A stretch of 64,000 nt of DNA. It comes from Wuchereria bancrofti. Taxonomy: Eukaryota; Nematoda; Chromadorea; Rhabditida; Onchocercidae. This document shows, one piece after another, positions 19,323 to 33,016 of this stretch. The notes below the pieces were generated by a model. It ran no database searches. It was not told where the DNA came from and was given only the letters and a program-made list of their open reading frames with translations. Position 1 is the stretch's first letter. Each line of letters opens with the position of its first letter. The stretch lies in the NCBI GenBank assembly GCA_005281725.1, contig SSBO01000009.1, positions 11,155,362-11,219,361 of the forward strand, written 5' to 3'. A program made the position numbers and the translations under genes.

Positions 19323-22300
19323 ATTACTACTCGAGTATACTGTACTCTCAAATCAAAACAAATTTAACACTGCCTTGTGAATTTTTACTGTCACACTATG
19401 CCTGGTGATAAATTGTGAAATCCAACTTGATTTTATTTCCAATTTTATTAACTTTTCAAAAATTTACGATCAACAAACTTCTGAGAAATAACTGATGGCT
19501 TGATTTTTTCTTTCTTTTTTTTTTTCAACAAGAAAATATTAGAGCTTTTGCTTAAAGAAGTTTTGATGTATTATTTGTCAGCAAAACTTAACACTTTTTT
19601 TATTTGTTAGAGCAGGTAATATAAATAAATACCTGTAGTGTGTTTCATCTTGTTTATCTCCCACGAAATTTGTTTGCGCACTAATGGAACTGGTTGAGAT
19701 AGATATGTTTAAATATTAATATTTTAAAAAGAAGCACACTGACTCTTCTAAAAAAAATCTAGTATAATTTTATGTTTGCTGTCAATCAATTTATTAAATT
19801 TATTGACACCTGAACTATATTGATATAGTTGCAAGATGTTTATACTTTTCGAATTTCAACAATCTTATGCTATAATAATCTATGAAAAAATAGCCCATAA
19901 AAAAAAGAAAAAAATTGACCGAAATTTCTTTGGCATCAAAAAGACATTCTTCACTCTGTTCATGAAAGGATGGCAATTAGAATGTATTCATTTTTCATTT
20001 TTTTTTCTTTTGATTAACACTTTGTTGTTGCTAAAAGTCATTTCCTAATTGCATAATACAAATTATATTAGATTATGAGGGAATCACTAAATTTCATTGA
20101 TTTTATTTACAAAAAAAAGCAACAACAAAGTGTTAATCAAAATTAAAATATACTAAATCGCATTGATTACAATTTGCAATTGTCAAAACATTTTGCAATT
20201 TTCAACTTTTTTTTCTTTCAACACATAGCACTTTTAAAAGACCGTAAGACAATCAGTTACTATTATTTGCACAATTAGTTCCAGTTGTCTTCAGCTGAAA
20301 TTTGCATAATTATTTCCAGTTCTCTTCAGCTTCTTGGCTTCTTGGCTTTCTTTTTCATTTCAACAACTTAACATTTTCATTTATAGGAAATAATGATGTG
20401 TCTTTATAATAATATTATTTCTAAAAGAAAATTTACCACCTATCAAAGTGACAAATATTTTTTTTCCCTGCAATTTCAATATTTGGTTAAAAAAGAAAAA
20501 AAAAGGAAATGTGGGAATTATCAACTATAAACAAGTTATTTTCGATACAAAAAAAAAAAAAAAAAAATGGGTCGGGGTCGTTGGATTAACGTTTATCGAA
20601 ATTTTCTTCAGTTAAACTAGACTTCATCCTCCGCCTCCTTGTTTATTCCTTGTTCATGATTTCGTATCATTCCTTCTTTACTGCTTTCATTTACAATTTT
20701 TACATTACAAATTGTTTCCCGAAACTTTAGATCACTCTACTCCCATTTCTCACTCCGAACACCGTGTATTTCTTTCATTTCTCCATATATCCGTCCCAAT
20801 CTGCTCTAATCATGTCGTATCATTTGCTCAAACGAGCATAAATTACTAAATTGCCATCCTATATCTACCAATTTATTTTTCTTCATCTTTCATGTTCCTC
20901 TTCGACTTTTCACTTCTTTTTTCATTCATTAATTTGTTCAAGAATAATTCGGTTTATTGAGCACAAAACCCAAAAATTTGACTTTGTTTCCTTCTTCGTT
21001 TCATTCCTTACAAAATTCTTACACTATGAAAATACCGTATGCATTTCAATTTTTTTTTTTTTTACTCTTCAAAAATTTGGAACTGTCATGATCGGACATC
21101 CATTCGAGACAATTCACTGTAGCATCATCAACATGACATCTTAACTTTAGATATTTAAGAACATACGATTTAATATTTGAAATTTATTCTTTGATCTGAA
21201 ATATAAAGGAATATGTGCAAAGAGTAACTGTTGGTTAAAAGTTAGGAATGATTTTAATTCTTTGAACAAAAAATTGGAAATATCCAATTACTCATTAAGC
21301 TGCCAAATTTGTAATAACTAAATGCAGATTTATTATAATTATTCTGCAATTTATGGTAATTTCTGAAAAAAAAAATAATATTTTAGCATAAGCAACGATG
21401 AATAAATGATTCCTGTTAGCATCACTAGTAATATTTTCAGTTAGATTCATTATTTCTTATTTACATTTTTACTAATTAGAAGGAATGAAAATTGAAATTT
21501 GATTTGGATTGAATTTTAATTTTAGAGAAAAATTGGAAAATTATATAACTACAGTACCAAATGAATGTATTACTTTTTCAGAGCCAATCAAAAGGCCACT
21601 TGCACTCTTGCAATCTTTTCTCTCACCTCTCACACTCCAATACTATATAACATATCGATGAATTGATGAAATTGTAATTGCATTAAACTTAAAATCAGAA
21701 CTGTAAATTTCCTTCTTTTTTTTTTTTGCAAATTATTCGTAATATTTGTGGATATACCTTGTTTTTTTTTTTTTATTTGTTAAATTAAAATATGCAAAAA
21801 ATTAATATGCATAATGAAAGAGAGGGAAGAGATAGAGAGAGAGAGAGAAAAGTAGAGGAAATGATTTTCATTCCTTAAGAAACAGAAATAATTAGATTGA
21901 TATAAGATTAATTTTTGCTAAAATAAGATTAACAGAACAATTCGTTGTTTAAATTATTAATTCATTAATAGTCTGAATGTAACCAATGTCCCTAGAGGCG
22001 ATTTTGTTGAAACTTAAATATTATCATTCAATATCTGCGACACTTTTCGAGTGAATTGTCTTTTTCTAAAAATTGCATTGAATGACAAGTGAAAAAAAAA
22101 ACTGAGAATAAATACCTTTTACCAATTTACGTAAAAAAAAAAAACTCAAAAGAATTATTTATAAATTTTCTTCATTTACTTATCCAACTTTTCGTCCTTT
22201 TTTCTAAATATGTAAAAAAGTGTTGTTTAGTTCTTCAAATTTTCCACTTCGAGAAACAAATATTTCCATAACTCATTTCTATTCAACACCAAATTGCCTC

Positions 22301-25300
22301 CAGCAGTTCATTTCTGTTTTTTTTTTCTTTTTTATTCCTTCAATGATTAGTATGTGTTTTTGATCACTACGCCAAATTTATATATTTTTTATATCTCATC
22401 ATTTAACAGCTTTATTTTGATTACTTTAAATGATTTTTTTTTTTTTGATTTCATAGAATTTTGGTTGACATTTTGGTTTTCATTAATTTTATTTTGAATT
22501 CTTACGAATATTAAGCTTTTAAAAGCAATGTTGAATTAAGCTTGCGATCTCAAGCTGCATTTCAAATAATATTTACATATGATATGTGTGAAGAGATTCC
22601 TGAAAGAGACATTTCACAATGCAACCCATCAAAATAAGAACTTCTCATTTCGCCGTTCATAGCTCAAGCAATTAGCAGGAAATGAAAAAAAAAAATTTTT
22701 TTTTAATAACAGTGTAAATAGAGATGAAATCAAAATACTAATAAATGAATGGATAAGAAATAAAAATAATTATATCTAATCAAAATGAGAAAAATCTTCT
22801 AAGTTTATTTAAAGTTTTCATTTATTCTTATTGTAACACATTACAAACTTTTATTCTACCATTTCGATACATTTATATCTTTTAAACAAGAATTATTATT
22901 GCTGAAATTTTTCTCAAAAAATCATTTTACCTTTCTTTTTTCTTCTTATCTAGGCGCTTTTTTCTTTTATGTAAATCAAGAAAAAAAGAAAAATAAGAAA
23001 AATTTTAATACGGATTTCATTTTTACAGTACATTTTTAAATTTTTGTTTAAGCCAATATGAGCCACTATTAGCAGTTATCATAATGACTTAATGTTGCAT
23101 GTTTTGTGAGATTTAATATTTCCAATGTAAACTTTTGGCTTCAATTACAAAATTTTTAATAACACAATATCTCCAATATCTTTTCTTATCACTTCTTAAT
23201 TTTTTTTCATAACACGGAAATAAAACGGAGAAGAAAAATTTGTTAATTTTGAAGGCAATGAATTAACTAATCCTTGGCTATTCGCTAGTAACCTAATTGC
23301 TTACACACAAAATATTTTAACGAAGTTTAGTATTGTATGTAGAATTTTTTTTTTAGTTTTGTGAATTATTAAATGAGCAATTCGGTTGGAAAATTTCTGG
23401 TGCAAGAAATTTACGTGAATTCCATGTTACTTGATCAGAATGCAAAAAAAAAATAATGTAAAGTGTGCGAAATTGAAAGGAAACGTAGAATTTTCAGTTT
23501 TAAATTTTAGAATAAATATTTATGATGAGGTATATTTTAGCATAGCTAATAAAATGCGAGTTGTTATCGATTAGTGGACAGTCAAGAAATTTCATTAAGC
23601 ATTGATTTTTTTTACATGATTTGTCTAATTCTTCAATCTAATTAAATCGTAAATTTTGTAGGCTTTTGAAATTTTGAACTAAAAATTTAAAGCTGAAAAT
23701 TTGGAATATAGTTAAATTTTTGCTTCGTCCTACAGATTACACATATTGTTTTATCCATCTCACCCTCATTTCTTTGTGCAAATAAACACATTTCAGGTTT
23801 TTTAAAGCTATGTCATGAGATCGATATATAATGATAGCATATAAGCTACCAATTGAAATTTATCTTATTCATTGATTGAAATTTTTCAGCGTAAAAAATG
23901 TTTTTGCAATAAAAAATATAAAAATTTTATGTGATTTTACAATTATTAAACTGGGATGAAAATTTGACAATTTGAGACATCTTCTTATAGTTTCTTAGAA
24001 ATTACATTCAGGAAAAAAAAAATGATGGCAATTATCCAGGGAAAATATTCAAGCGATAAATTCGAAAACAAGAAATAAAGATAACTAGCAATTGTTTGCG
24101 CAACTGTCCGCTTTTTTATCGTACAAACAAGTCCTCCCCCTTCCATCCTTTCCTTCGAACTCCTTTTTCTACTGATGAAAATATGCCGTTTTTTTTCAAA
24201 TACTGGTTGAAATTTTTTTAATTTTTTTTTTTTGATGGCAGACAGTCCGCCCATAAACGAGAACGGTTGAGTTTTTAGTTCATTATTTATACCAAACATT
24301 TTGTCAGTGGTTGGAGAATGATGAAGAGAAAACGGTTTTTGTTTGTTTGTTAATTGTGAAAATTTCATATGAACATAAAGTGTTTCGTTTTTTCATTTCT
24401 CTCACAGTAAATTTTTTCTTAAATCAAGTTTTATTTATCAATTATGCTAATTTGCTGGACAAATTACGATAAAAAATATAATGTAATGCCATATTATTGC
24501 TAGTATAAAACATTTATGATATAATTGAATTAATTGTAAGCAATGATTTTAGGCCATTACCAATTGAGGATTTTTAGTAATAGAAAATTTTAAGCAATGG
24601 TTTATTTGAAACATACTTTTATTCTCATTTCTCTATACCAAAAAATTAATTGAATTAGTTTCAGTTGAATGTTTTTCATTTGAAAAAATACTGTTATGAA
24701 GAGAGTGGAATGAATCATTATGTGGTCGTTTTTTTTTTCTTTTTTTTTTTTAATTAAAAATGCAGCATATTCAATGATATTTGATATTCTATTCAGGACA
24801 GTAAGCTTCAAACTTCAAAAATTATAAAATTGTTTGTTGATTTGCATGCATTAATACTTGGAACAGCTAAATTCGTTTACTCAATTAATGATGATTACCT
24901 CAGTTAGCATATTGCTGCTGTTATTAATTCAAAAAAGTTTTTCCAATAAATATTTCTAATACTCTCTTCAAAGCTACATTCGTTCTATTCTAGTCATCGT
25001 CAGCTTCTGTTTTTCATAAAAATTTGTCAAATGAAAGACCAAAGATTCATGTACTTCGCAACCAAAAAGTATAAACATATCAATATTTGATTATTGAAAA
25101 AAAAAAAAAGAAAAGAGAAAAATTGCAAACAAGAGCAATTGTATAGTAATGCGCTTTACTTTTAAATAGTTTAAAAATATGAAAGTAATTAATAGATGAA
25201 CGAATATTAATGATCTATGTAAATGATATATAGCATAAATTGTAATAAATTTTTTTCTTACCTTTTTTTTTTTCATTTTTCTTCAATTAATTTCTATTTC

Positions 25301-26333
25301 TACATATTCAATTAGGAAAATATGAAATCATAGATTAAGAATTTAAATAATTATTGAAATATCAAATAAATTGTGGTTGGTATGTATCATTTACCGTATC
25401 AAAACCTATCTATTATTGCATTCTAAAAACAAGATTACAATATGTAAGTCATTGAAGGGAGGAAGAATGAAGAGAATGAACACGTGGCCGAAAGTTTGAC
25501 AATAAAACATTGGAAGTTTTGCGGGTTACCATATTCCATTTGTGATTGATTAGAAGCATTTCAAACACAAATTTCTTTCTATCATTTCTTAACTGACATA
25601 ATCGAAACATTCCTTCACATTTTTCTTCTCTTCCACAGTAACATTAATTAACATTTATTGAAGTTAATTGTTTAGTAGAGTTTTTTTTCTTCTTTTTTTT
25701 TTGCTATTGAAGAAGTGAATGGAAATTATTGAGAATTTATGTGTTTGAATTCTGTTCAAGAATGAGTTTAGTGAAATAAATTTATGCAATTCAATTTTAA
25801 ATTGTTGATTTGAAAAAGCACTACTGATTTAGAAGTGTGAAAATCACTAGAATAAGGTATAATTCATTTAAAAAAAGCCTGATGTTTTAATGCTAAAAAT
25901 ATTTGCTTCTCATGACTTAATTGAAAGGTAACTAATTTAATAATTTTGATAACAATTGGTTTAATTTTAGAAATAACTCTGCAAGCGTATGAATTTTCTC
26001 CAATAATTTTCATACAACAAAACTTAATTTGAAATTTAAACTTAACTTTTATATAACTAAAATTTAATTCAGTTATCATTTGTCCACTATATTATTCAAT
26101 CTCATCAATTCCATTAAATGAAAAATTTCGCTATCCTAATTCGATAAACATTTATCGTTTCAATAACAAAATTGTTGCAAAGAAAAAAAAAAATTCTTTT
26201 TCTTTAAGAGAAGGAAGGAAAAAAAAAAATATGTCATTTGCACAAATTTCTCCCTGTTTACGGATAACAATAGTGCTACTAGTGGCAAAGTAAAGCTCCC
26301 TTAGGGTTGCTCAGGAAATGTTGTTATTATTGT

Positions 26334-26368
26334 GCGGACGCGGACGCGGACACATAGACGCGGACGGA
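26334..26368. repeat. GCGGAC hexamer repeat
   Basis: GCGGAC is repeated with an interruption, and is notable for high GC and CpG density in AT-rich DNA. Confidence 0.75.
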
Positions 26369-26414
26369 GCTATTTTTCGTTCGTTTAAAAAAATTGAAAA
26401 ATGTATGGGCATAT

Positions 26415-26468
26415 TTGTGTATGTGTCTGTGTGTGTGTGTATGTATGTATGTATGTCTGTGTATGTAT
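26415..26468. repeat. (TG/TATG)n microsatellite
   Basis: A GTGTGT run followed by ATGT repeats. Confidence 0.85.
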
Positions 26469-26964
26469 CCGAATGATCGGTAGTTGCTTCTTCAAATTGA
26501 AATATTTTTTCAGTCACTCAGCTTGGGATTTCCTCAACACAACAACGCACCACAATGTTGTTTGCTACATTTGCACTTTTTTCCATTCAGTTTACTACTC
26601 ATTCTCCGCCACACACTAAATGAGTGTTTGAGTTCCATCCGATGGGGAAGGAAGGGAACATCAATACATTTCATTTGCCCAAGTCAACCCAATTTCTTTT
26701 ATTTTTCCCATTTTAAACAATTAACCTGTTTCAGTATACTATGTAATTCATACAAGTTTATTATCATTCATATCTATTAGTCATCATCATTGATTCATTT
26801 ACTATTTAAATTTTTATAATTTAATCTGTGCTTAAGATGACAAAAAATATTGTTATTGATTATATTTTTTTTTTTTTGTTTGTTTGTTTAAATAAAAAAA
26901 AAGTGCTCAATGGAGAAATGAAAGATATTTTCTGCTAAGATATTACATTTTTATCTAATCATAT

Positions 26965-27016
26965 TAATTTTATAATTTCAAAAGGGATTTTAATTTTATA
27001 ATTTCAAAAGGAATTT
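26965..27016. repeat. 26-bp tandem duplication
   Basis: TAATTTTATAATTTCAAAAG plus six bases occurs twice head to tail. Confidence 0.85.
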
Positions 27017-30000
27017 TACCTTTTCATTGCTTATTATTGCATAGGCATTTGTGTTAATCATTATTATTCCTTTTTATAACTTCTTCAATATATTCAGAAT
27101 GACCACTAGATGATAACACTTTTTGATTTTTCAAATAAAGCATTCATTAGATCTTAAATTAAAACTCTGTTAGCTAAAAGAATTAATGCAATTATATTTC
27201 TAAAAATAGATTTCGTCAAAAAACTTCCATCAAAACTAGATTTCATCGAATTTAACGAAATTAGATTTCATCGAATTTAAATTTTTTTTTTCTTCCCACC
27301 TCTCTCATTGCATTTATCTGACACAAAAACAATAAACAAAGTAAAATGAACTAGATTATCTCTTTTCTAATCTTTTTATGCAATCCATCGATCATCAATA
27401 CCTGTAGTTTCAATACCTGAAAACTTGTATGGATGTAATTATGATTCATTAGCAATAAAAATCTGACATTACATAAAAAGTTAGACTGGGTTTTGTTGTC
27501 TGACCAAAAAACTAAGTAAATTTAGGTAACTTACATTTATAAAATCCTTCTTAAAATTGACAGTGTTATTTTAAAAAATAATTTGTACCTTTTGTATTAG
27601 GTATTTTTCACAGTTGCAGCATCGATATTAATTTTTAATTAATCCTTTATCTTTCTTGAAATACTTTTGTAATGCGATACCGAGTTGTGCTAAGTTTAAC
27701 TGTATATATCAGTTCTAACTAATATCCTTCTATTAAAATTTGATGTAAACATTCTAGATCAGTATCCACTTTTACTTAACGAGAAAAAAATTACGTGAAA
27801 CTACGTAAAACAGAATGAGAGTAATAATTTGAAAAAGGAATGGAGAGAAAAAATGTTCAATTAGTTTTTTTTAATATTTGAATATTATATGTATATTTAA
27901 AATAAAAAATGTTTATTTTAAATTAAAAATCAACGTATTATAGATAAATTATTCTACGGGTATTTGTCGGGTATAATATGATAATTACCCAAAGCATATT
28001 TGTCCATAGCATTATTATCAAAATTACTTAATGATTTATAGCATGAAAATTTGTCAAATATCTTTCTCTTTTACCACCTTATTGACATTTCTTTCCTTCC
28101 TATTTGTGATCATTTTCATTTCTAACTGAAAAGAAAAGAAAAAATCTTTATCATAAATGAAAAAAGCATTTTGTTTACGATTGAAAATAAAAAGGATAGG
28201 AATTGGAAAAGAAAAAATTTGTGTTTGTGCAGTTGCATCCCGCTGATAAATCTTTGCAAATCAAAGTATGTTTGCAATGAAGAAAAAAAAAAGATGAAAT
28301 TTGATATGTGATATACTGTTTGATGGTCATTTCATTGGCTACAAGCTAATAATGACCAATGCTTATTTTCTTAATTACAAAAATATTATGTTAATATGGG
28401 TTTTCATTTGCAACTAATATTAACATAGAAATTCTTCCTTTCATTTCGTTTTTTTTTTTCTTCAGTAATTAACCTTTGATTATTGAATAAAGAAAAATAA
28501 ATGTAATCTATTCAATCAAATGGAATTGTAATCAAGTAAAGATCATCTGGAAGTTCTGGAAACTTTTCATTTTTAGTTCAAATAGGTGAAATATTTTTGA
28601 TATCATAAAATTTTCGTACTTACTTTATCTTCACAGTAAAGTGTAAGACAAACTAGTTTATCTCTTATCGTCACTCTTTTGAAGCAATTTCATTAGCACT
28701 CATCTTTTTTCACTCTTTCTTATCTTTTTTTTTTCTTTTTTTGCATTGCTGTCGCATTCTGTTGGACAAACAACAAATGTATAATACGTTTTATCTGTTT
28801 GCGTTACGTATCAACACGTAAACGTCTTGCGTGATATGTTATACAATACAATGCGCAACCTTTCTATCTGAATACACTTTAATTTATCAGTTCCATACAC
28901 ATAAATACATATACACAAATAATCTGCATACACGTACGTATACACAAGGATACGTAAGTCGTTCACGTACATTTGCGGACATGTAAATATATGATATCTA
29001 ACGTACATAAATGGATATCTAAATCACATATACAGTCTTTTTTGCATTATTTAAGTATGCAATAGTAAAAATATGATTCAATTTCGATAAATTGAATTTA
29101 GCAAAATTTTATTTTTTCTTTTTTTGGACAAAATTTTAATTTTGACCAAAGCTATTATGGAAAAGAAAAAATGTATACAGAAAAGGTATAGCTCCGCAAT
29201 GAAAACATTTGTCATATTGATTTCACAGCTATAATACATTTCTGGAATGATTTAAAAAAAAAAAAAGTGGATCTCTTTTGATCTCTTACAATATTTCAAA
29301 ATTGATACTTTAACGAATTCCTGATTGGATGATGATAACCATTTTAATCTTTCGCTATCCGTCAATGATATTACTGGGATGTTGATAATCTCTCCAGTAA
29401 ACAACAAAACATTTAATTATGAAAGTGGAAGTGCAAGAAAATATATATATCTGTTCTCCTCCTTTTTTCGTTCCTCTCTTTCCTTACTGAAAACGAAATA
29501 TGCGCTCTTTCCTTCATTTGCGCCTTTTTCTTGCTATCTCACATACATATTCAAAATCCATTTTGCAATGAGTTCCAACTTTTTTCATCTCTTCTCTTTT
29601 CCACTGTTAAACTAAAATGCTCTCTAAAATTAACCAATAATATTTTTCATTTCATTTCCTTCTATTGTTTACTTTTCTTTTCTTCTCTTCACTATCAACA
29701 TTAAAATAAATATCTCTTATCATTTGCTTATTTATTCTTTTCACCTGCAAAATTTTCTCTTCTTTTTCTTTACATCCATATATTGAAAGTTTATTTACTA
29801 CTCATTTCCTATTATTCTTCCTATAAAATAACTATTTCTTCTCATTAATTTTTCTCTCCTTCTTTACTCTCCTCCTCTTCTTATTGATAATTTCTCATTG
29901 CTTCAATTCTTATTGTTTTATCGATGCAATTTCAAAAGTTGTTTATTAAAAAAAAAAAAAAAAAAGTTATGCACTTCCGGATACGGTAGTTTGCCCTCAC

Positions 30001-32670
30001 TGAGTTATTTGTTTCTCACCAGGTTTGCTATTCTTCATCATACACCGATTGGTAAGGCGACACTTTGTCGTCCTGTCATCCGCTGCGACATTTCTTCTCA
30101 CTATCATCGTTTTTTATTTTACCACAAATACAGAAACGTATGTGTTTGAACAGAGAAAGCATTTATGGTCTTTTATTGTTGTTCCATCTGCTGTTACTAC
30201 CGAATTGTTTATTTGAAGAAATGGAAACGAAAAGTTGCGAATTAATTTCATATTTCAACTTTAACTTTTTACTCTAAAATTTATCAAGAAATATACGATT
30301 GTCTTAAAATGGAAATTAACATAATTTGATAAACTTTTATATACAAATACTGATTATATAGTCATTTTGCATCAATTTCAATGTTTCAGTATCAGTTAAA
30401 GCGGAGCGAAAACTTTACGGTTCTAAAAAATTAAATTATTATTGTTATTGTTATTTCTATTATCATTAATTATTATTATTATCATTTGGCCTACCGCTCA
30501 AGCTCGTAATTTTTTGAATATTTATGATGCATGTAGAAAATTAACAAATCCAATGATGCACAACACTGATTTAAGTTTTTTTTTTTTTGTTTTGTTTTTT
30601 CTTTAGTTCGAAAAGAAATGAGTTAGATGTGTTAATTGTGAAATTTGGGAATCCCTTCTGTTCATATAAAATTTTCTTGATGGAAAAATGTTGAAATTAC
30701 TTCTTTATTATCACATCACTTCATGAATTCATGGGAACTAAATATATAAAGTAAACTTCCTTTTGCTTATAATTTATGAAAACATTTTGAGTGGTTCAAA
30801 ATGAGGCAATTAATTCCTTACATTTCATTGCATCATGCAAATTCTGAAGTTAGCAAATGAAAGATGATAAATATGAAATTTTTGGGGACTTTATTGTCAA
30901 AAGCAAAATAAAAAAGATAAAATAAGAGATTTTTACAATTTTATTTCAATTAATATTAGTTCCCATTTTTTTTTCCCAACTGAAAAAGCTTACTTAACTT
31001 CATAATCTATGCATTACTTATGCTCCTTTTTTTGCAAACTTCGCATTCATTTATCCATTGATAATCTTTCATGTTTGCATAATGTGATAAAAATTGAAAA
31101 AAAAAACTTTTTTGAAATCATATTCCTCTCAATTTCAATAAAATTTGCTATATGATTGACATACACAAAACTACTCATAGAAAATTTCTTCTCATCCATA
31201 TTATTAGCGATCTCAGCAATGATAACAAAATAGTTGGGATGGATAGAAGAATCTTTTGTTAAATTTTAATTAAAATAATTTTGATATTTTAGCTGGCTAA
31301 TTCTAAAACGTTGACACAAAAAATCTGTTAGTTTTAACTTCTACTTCTAACTTTTAACTTCTTATTAGGGATAATACGAAATAATATTATTAATAATTTT
31401 TTCAACACCTCATTATAAACTTTTTTTGGCCAAATTTCTTACCTTAGAAAATTAGGAAGAACATAGATAATGAAGTTTTTAAATTTCTGATTTGAAGCAT
31501 TTTCCTGAAATTACATAGAGATTACAATAGGCAAAAGAATGAATCACTAAAAGTTGCCCTTTTCTGTTATCATCAATTATCAGCAAGATACCTATAATCA
31601 GAATACGAATAGCCGCCGAATCTAACACTTAAAGGATAAAGTCGCCGAGTTTGTTGAGTGATAGAACTGCAATAGTTCCATTTTTAATCTGATTTTAATT
31701 TCTCTAAAATGTTGCTTACTAACTTCGACAGTGTTTGCAAATTTAGGTCTTATTCAAACTCCTGCACAGATGACAGAAAATTAGAGAAATTTCAACCTTA
31801 TTTAAATTTTCAATAATTAATGATTTTTTCTAATAATGGACAAACTTTAAATAGCTCTGTTATTATCACATTTTAATTTAATAGCTGCTATTCGTGCAAT
31901 AGCTTTTTTATTATTCACTGTTTATTTTTAGTGAAAAAATTTTCAAATTTTAAAATTACACGAGAAGATATATATTTTTCTTATTATTAATTTTTGAATA
32001 CATCTTATCACATATTTTTCTCCTTCTTGTCAAACTATTTTTCCCTTTTCTCTTTCCCCTTTTCACCTTTATTTCAATGATATTTGTATGCAAGTTTACT
32101 CTTACACATTTTCATTATATTATAGTAAATTTGTTTGTCACATACTCAAATGATCTAATTCTAACTTATTGAGTAGGGAGTAATATTAAAGTAATTTTCT
32201 CATCTTACTCATTGGTCAATAGGAGCTAATATTTAAGTGCAAATTTATAAATATGAACTGATATTCACTTCAGTTTCACAAATTGAATATGATATGATTA
32301 ATTTTTCACTAACATTTAAATTCAGATACACTTGCTCAATTCATTTCTATTTCAAACCATAGTATCTTAAAGATTAAGTGAAGTAGCCAGCATGAAATAT
32401 GCATATGTTGCGTGATCATGATAAATAAATTCCTTTAATTATTTTAACAGGTAAATTAACAGGAGGTGGTGACACGATAAAGTCAAAGAATAATTCGTGA
32501 ATGACTGAGAAATTTATGCTAAAATTCTTTTTCAATTTTAATTTTACTTTCAATATAAGCAAATAAGGAAATTCATTGGTGAAAGCTATTATTGATTACT
32601 ATTATCGATATCCTTTCGATTCATTGAAAATAATCCAAATAATAAATAATATATTTATGCTTTGTTGCAG

Positions 32671-32694
32671 ATCATTACGATTCGCGGAAGCTCA
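32671..32694 (+). CDS. Possible upstream exon of the mab-3-like gene
   Basis: After the acceptor TTGCAG the sequence reads (x)-S-L-R-F-A-E-A-Q, and a GTTTGT donor leaves the phase needed by the next exon at 33017 (CA|A). The donor is weak and no start codon was found upstream, so this is only a candidate. Two other frames are open across the same stretch. Confidence 0.25.
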
Positions 32695-33016
32695 GTTTGT
32701 TTATTTACCTCAACAAAAGCAATTTTTGGCTTTTTTTGCTAATAACGCTGATCTCAGTTATTGTCCGTAATAATGATGAGGTTATTTGAAATTTCAATTT
32801 GCTTTAAAATTCAATTTAAATTTGTATTTTTCCTAAATTAAGTTAGAATTGACTTTTAAAAATTCGAAGCTTACATTGCCTATTTTTTGGAATGAAAAAA
32901 TAAATTTGTCTTATTCAACTCACATTAAGTTTTTCACTTTCGTTAACTGATTATATTATTATCATTTTGTACAATCTCTAAATGTTAAAGGAAAGTTTTA
33001 TAATTTATTGTTTTAG

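Larger units (their letters stand above)
11701..32670. other. Gene-poor AT-rich region (about 21 kb)
   Basis: No gene could be supported here. The DNA is dominated by A/T runs and short tandem repeats, with pyrimidine-rich stretches on the plus strand (for example 20620-21030 and 29440-29900). Less AT-rich islands occur near 12730-13040, 17440-17790, 19230-19420 and 29990-30220. Some have splice-like borders but no recognisable protein. It may hold regulatory DNA or undetected 5' exons of the downstream mab-3-like gene. Confidence 0.6.
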
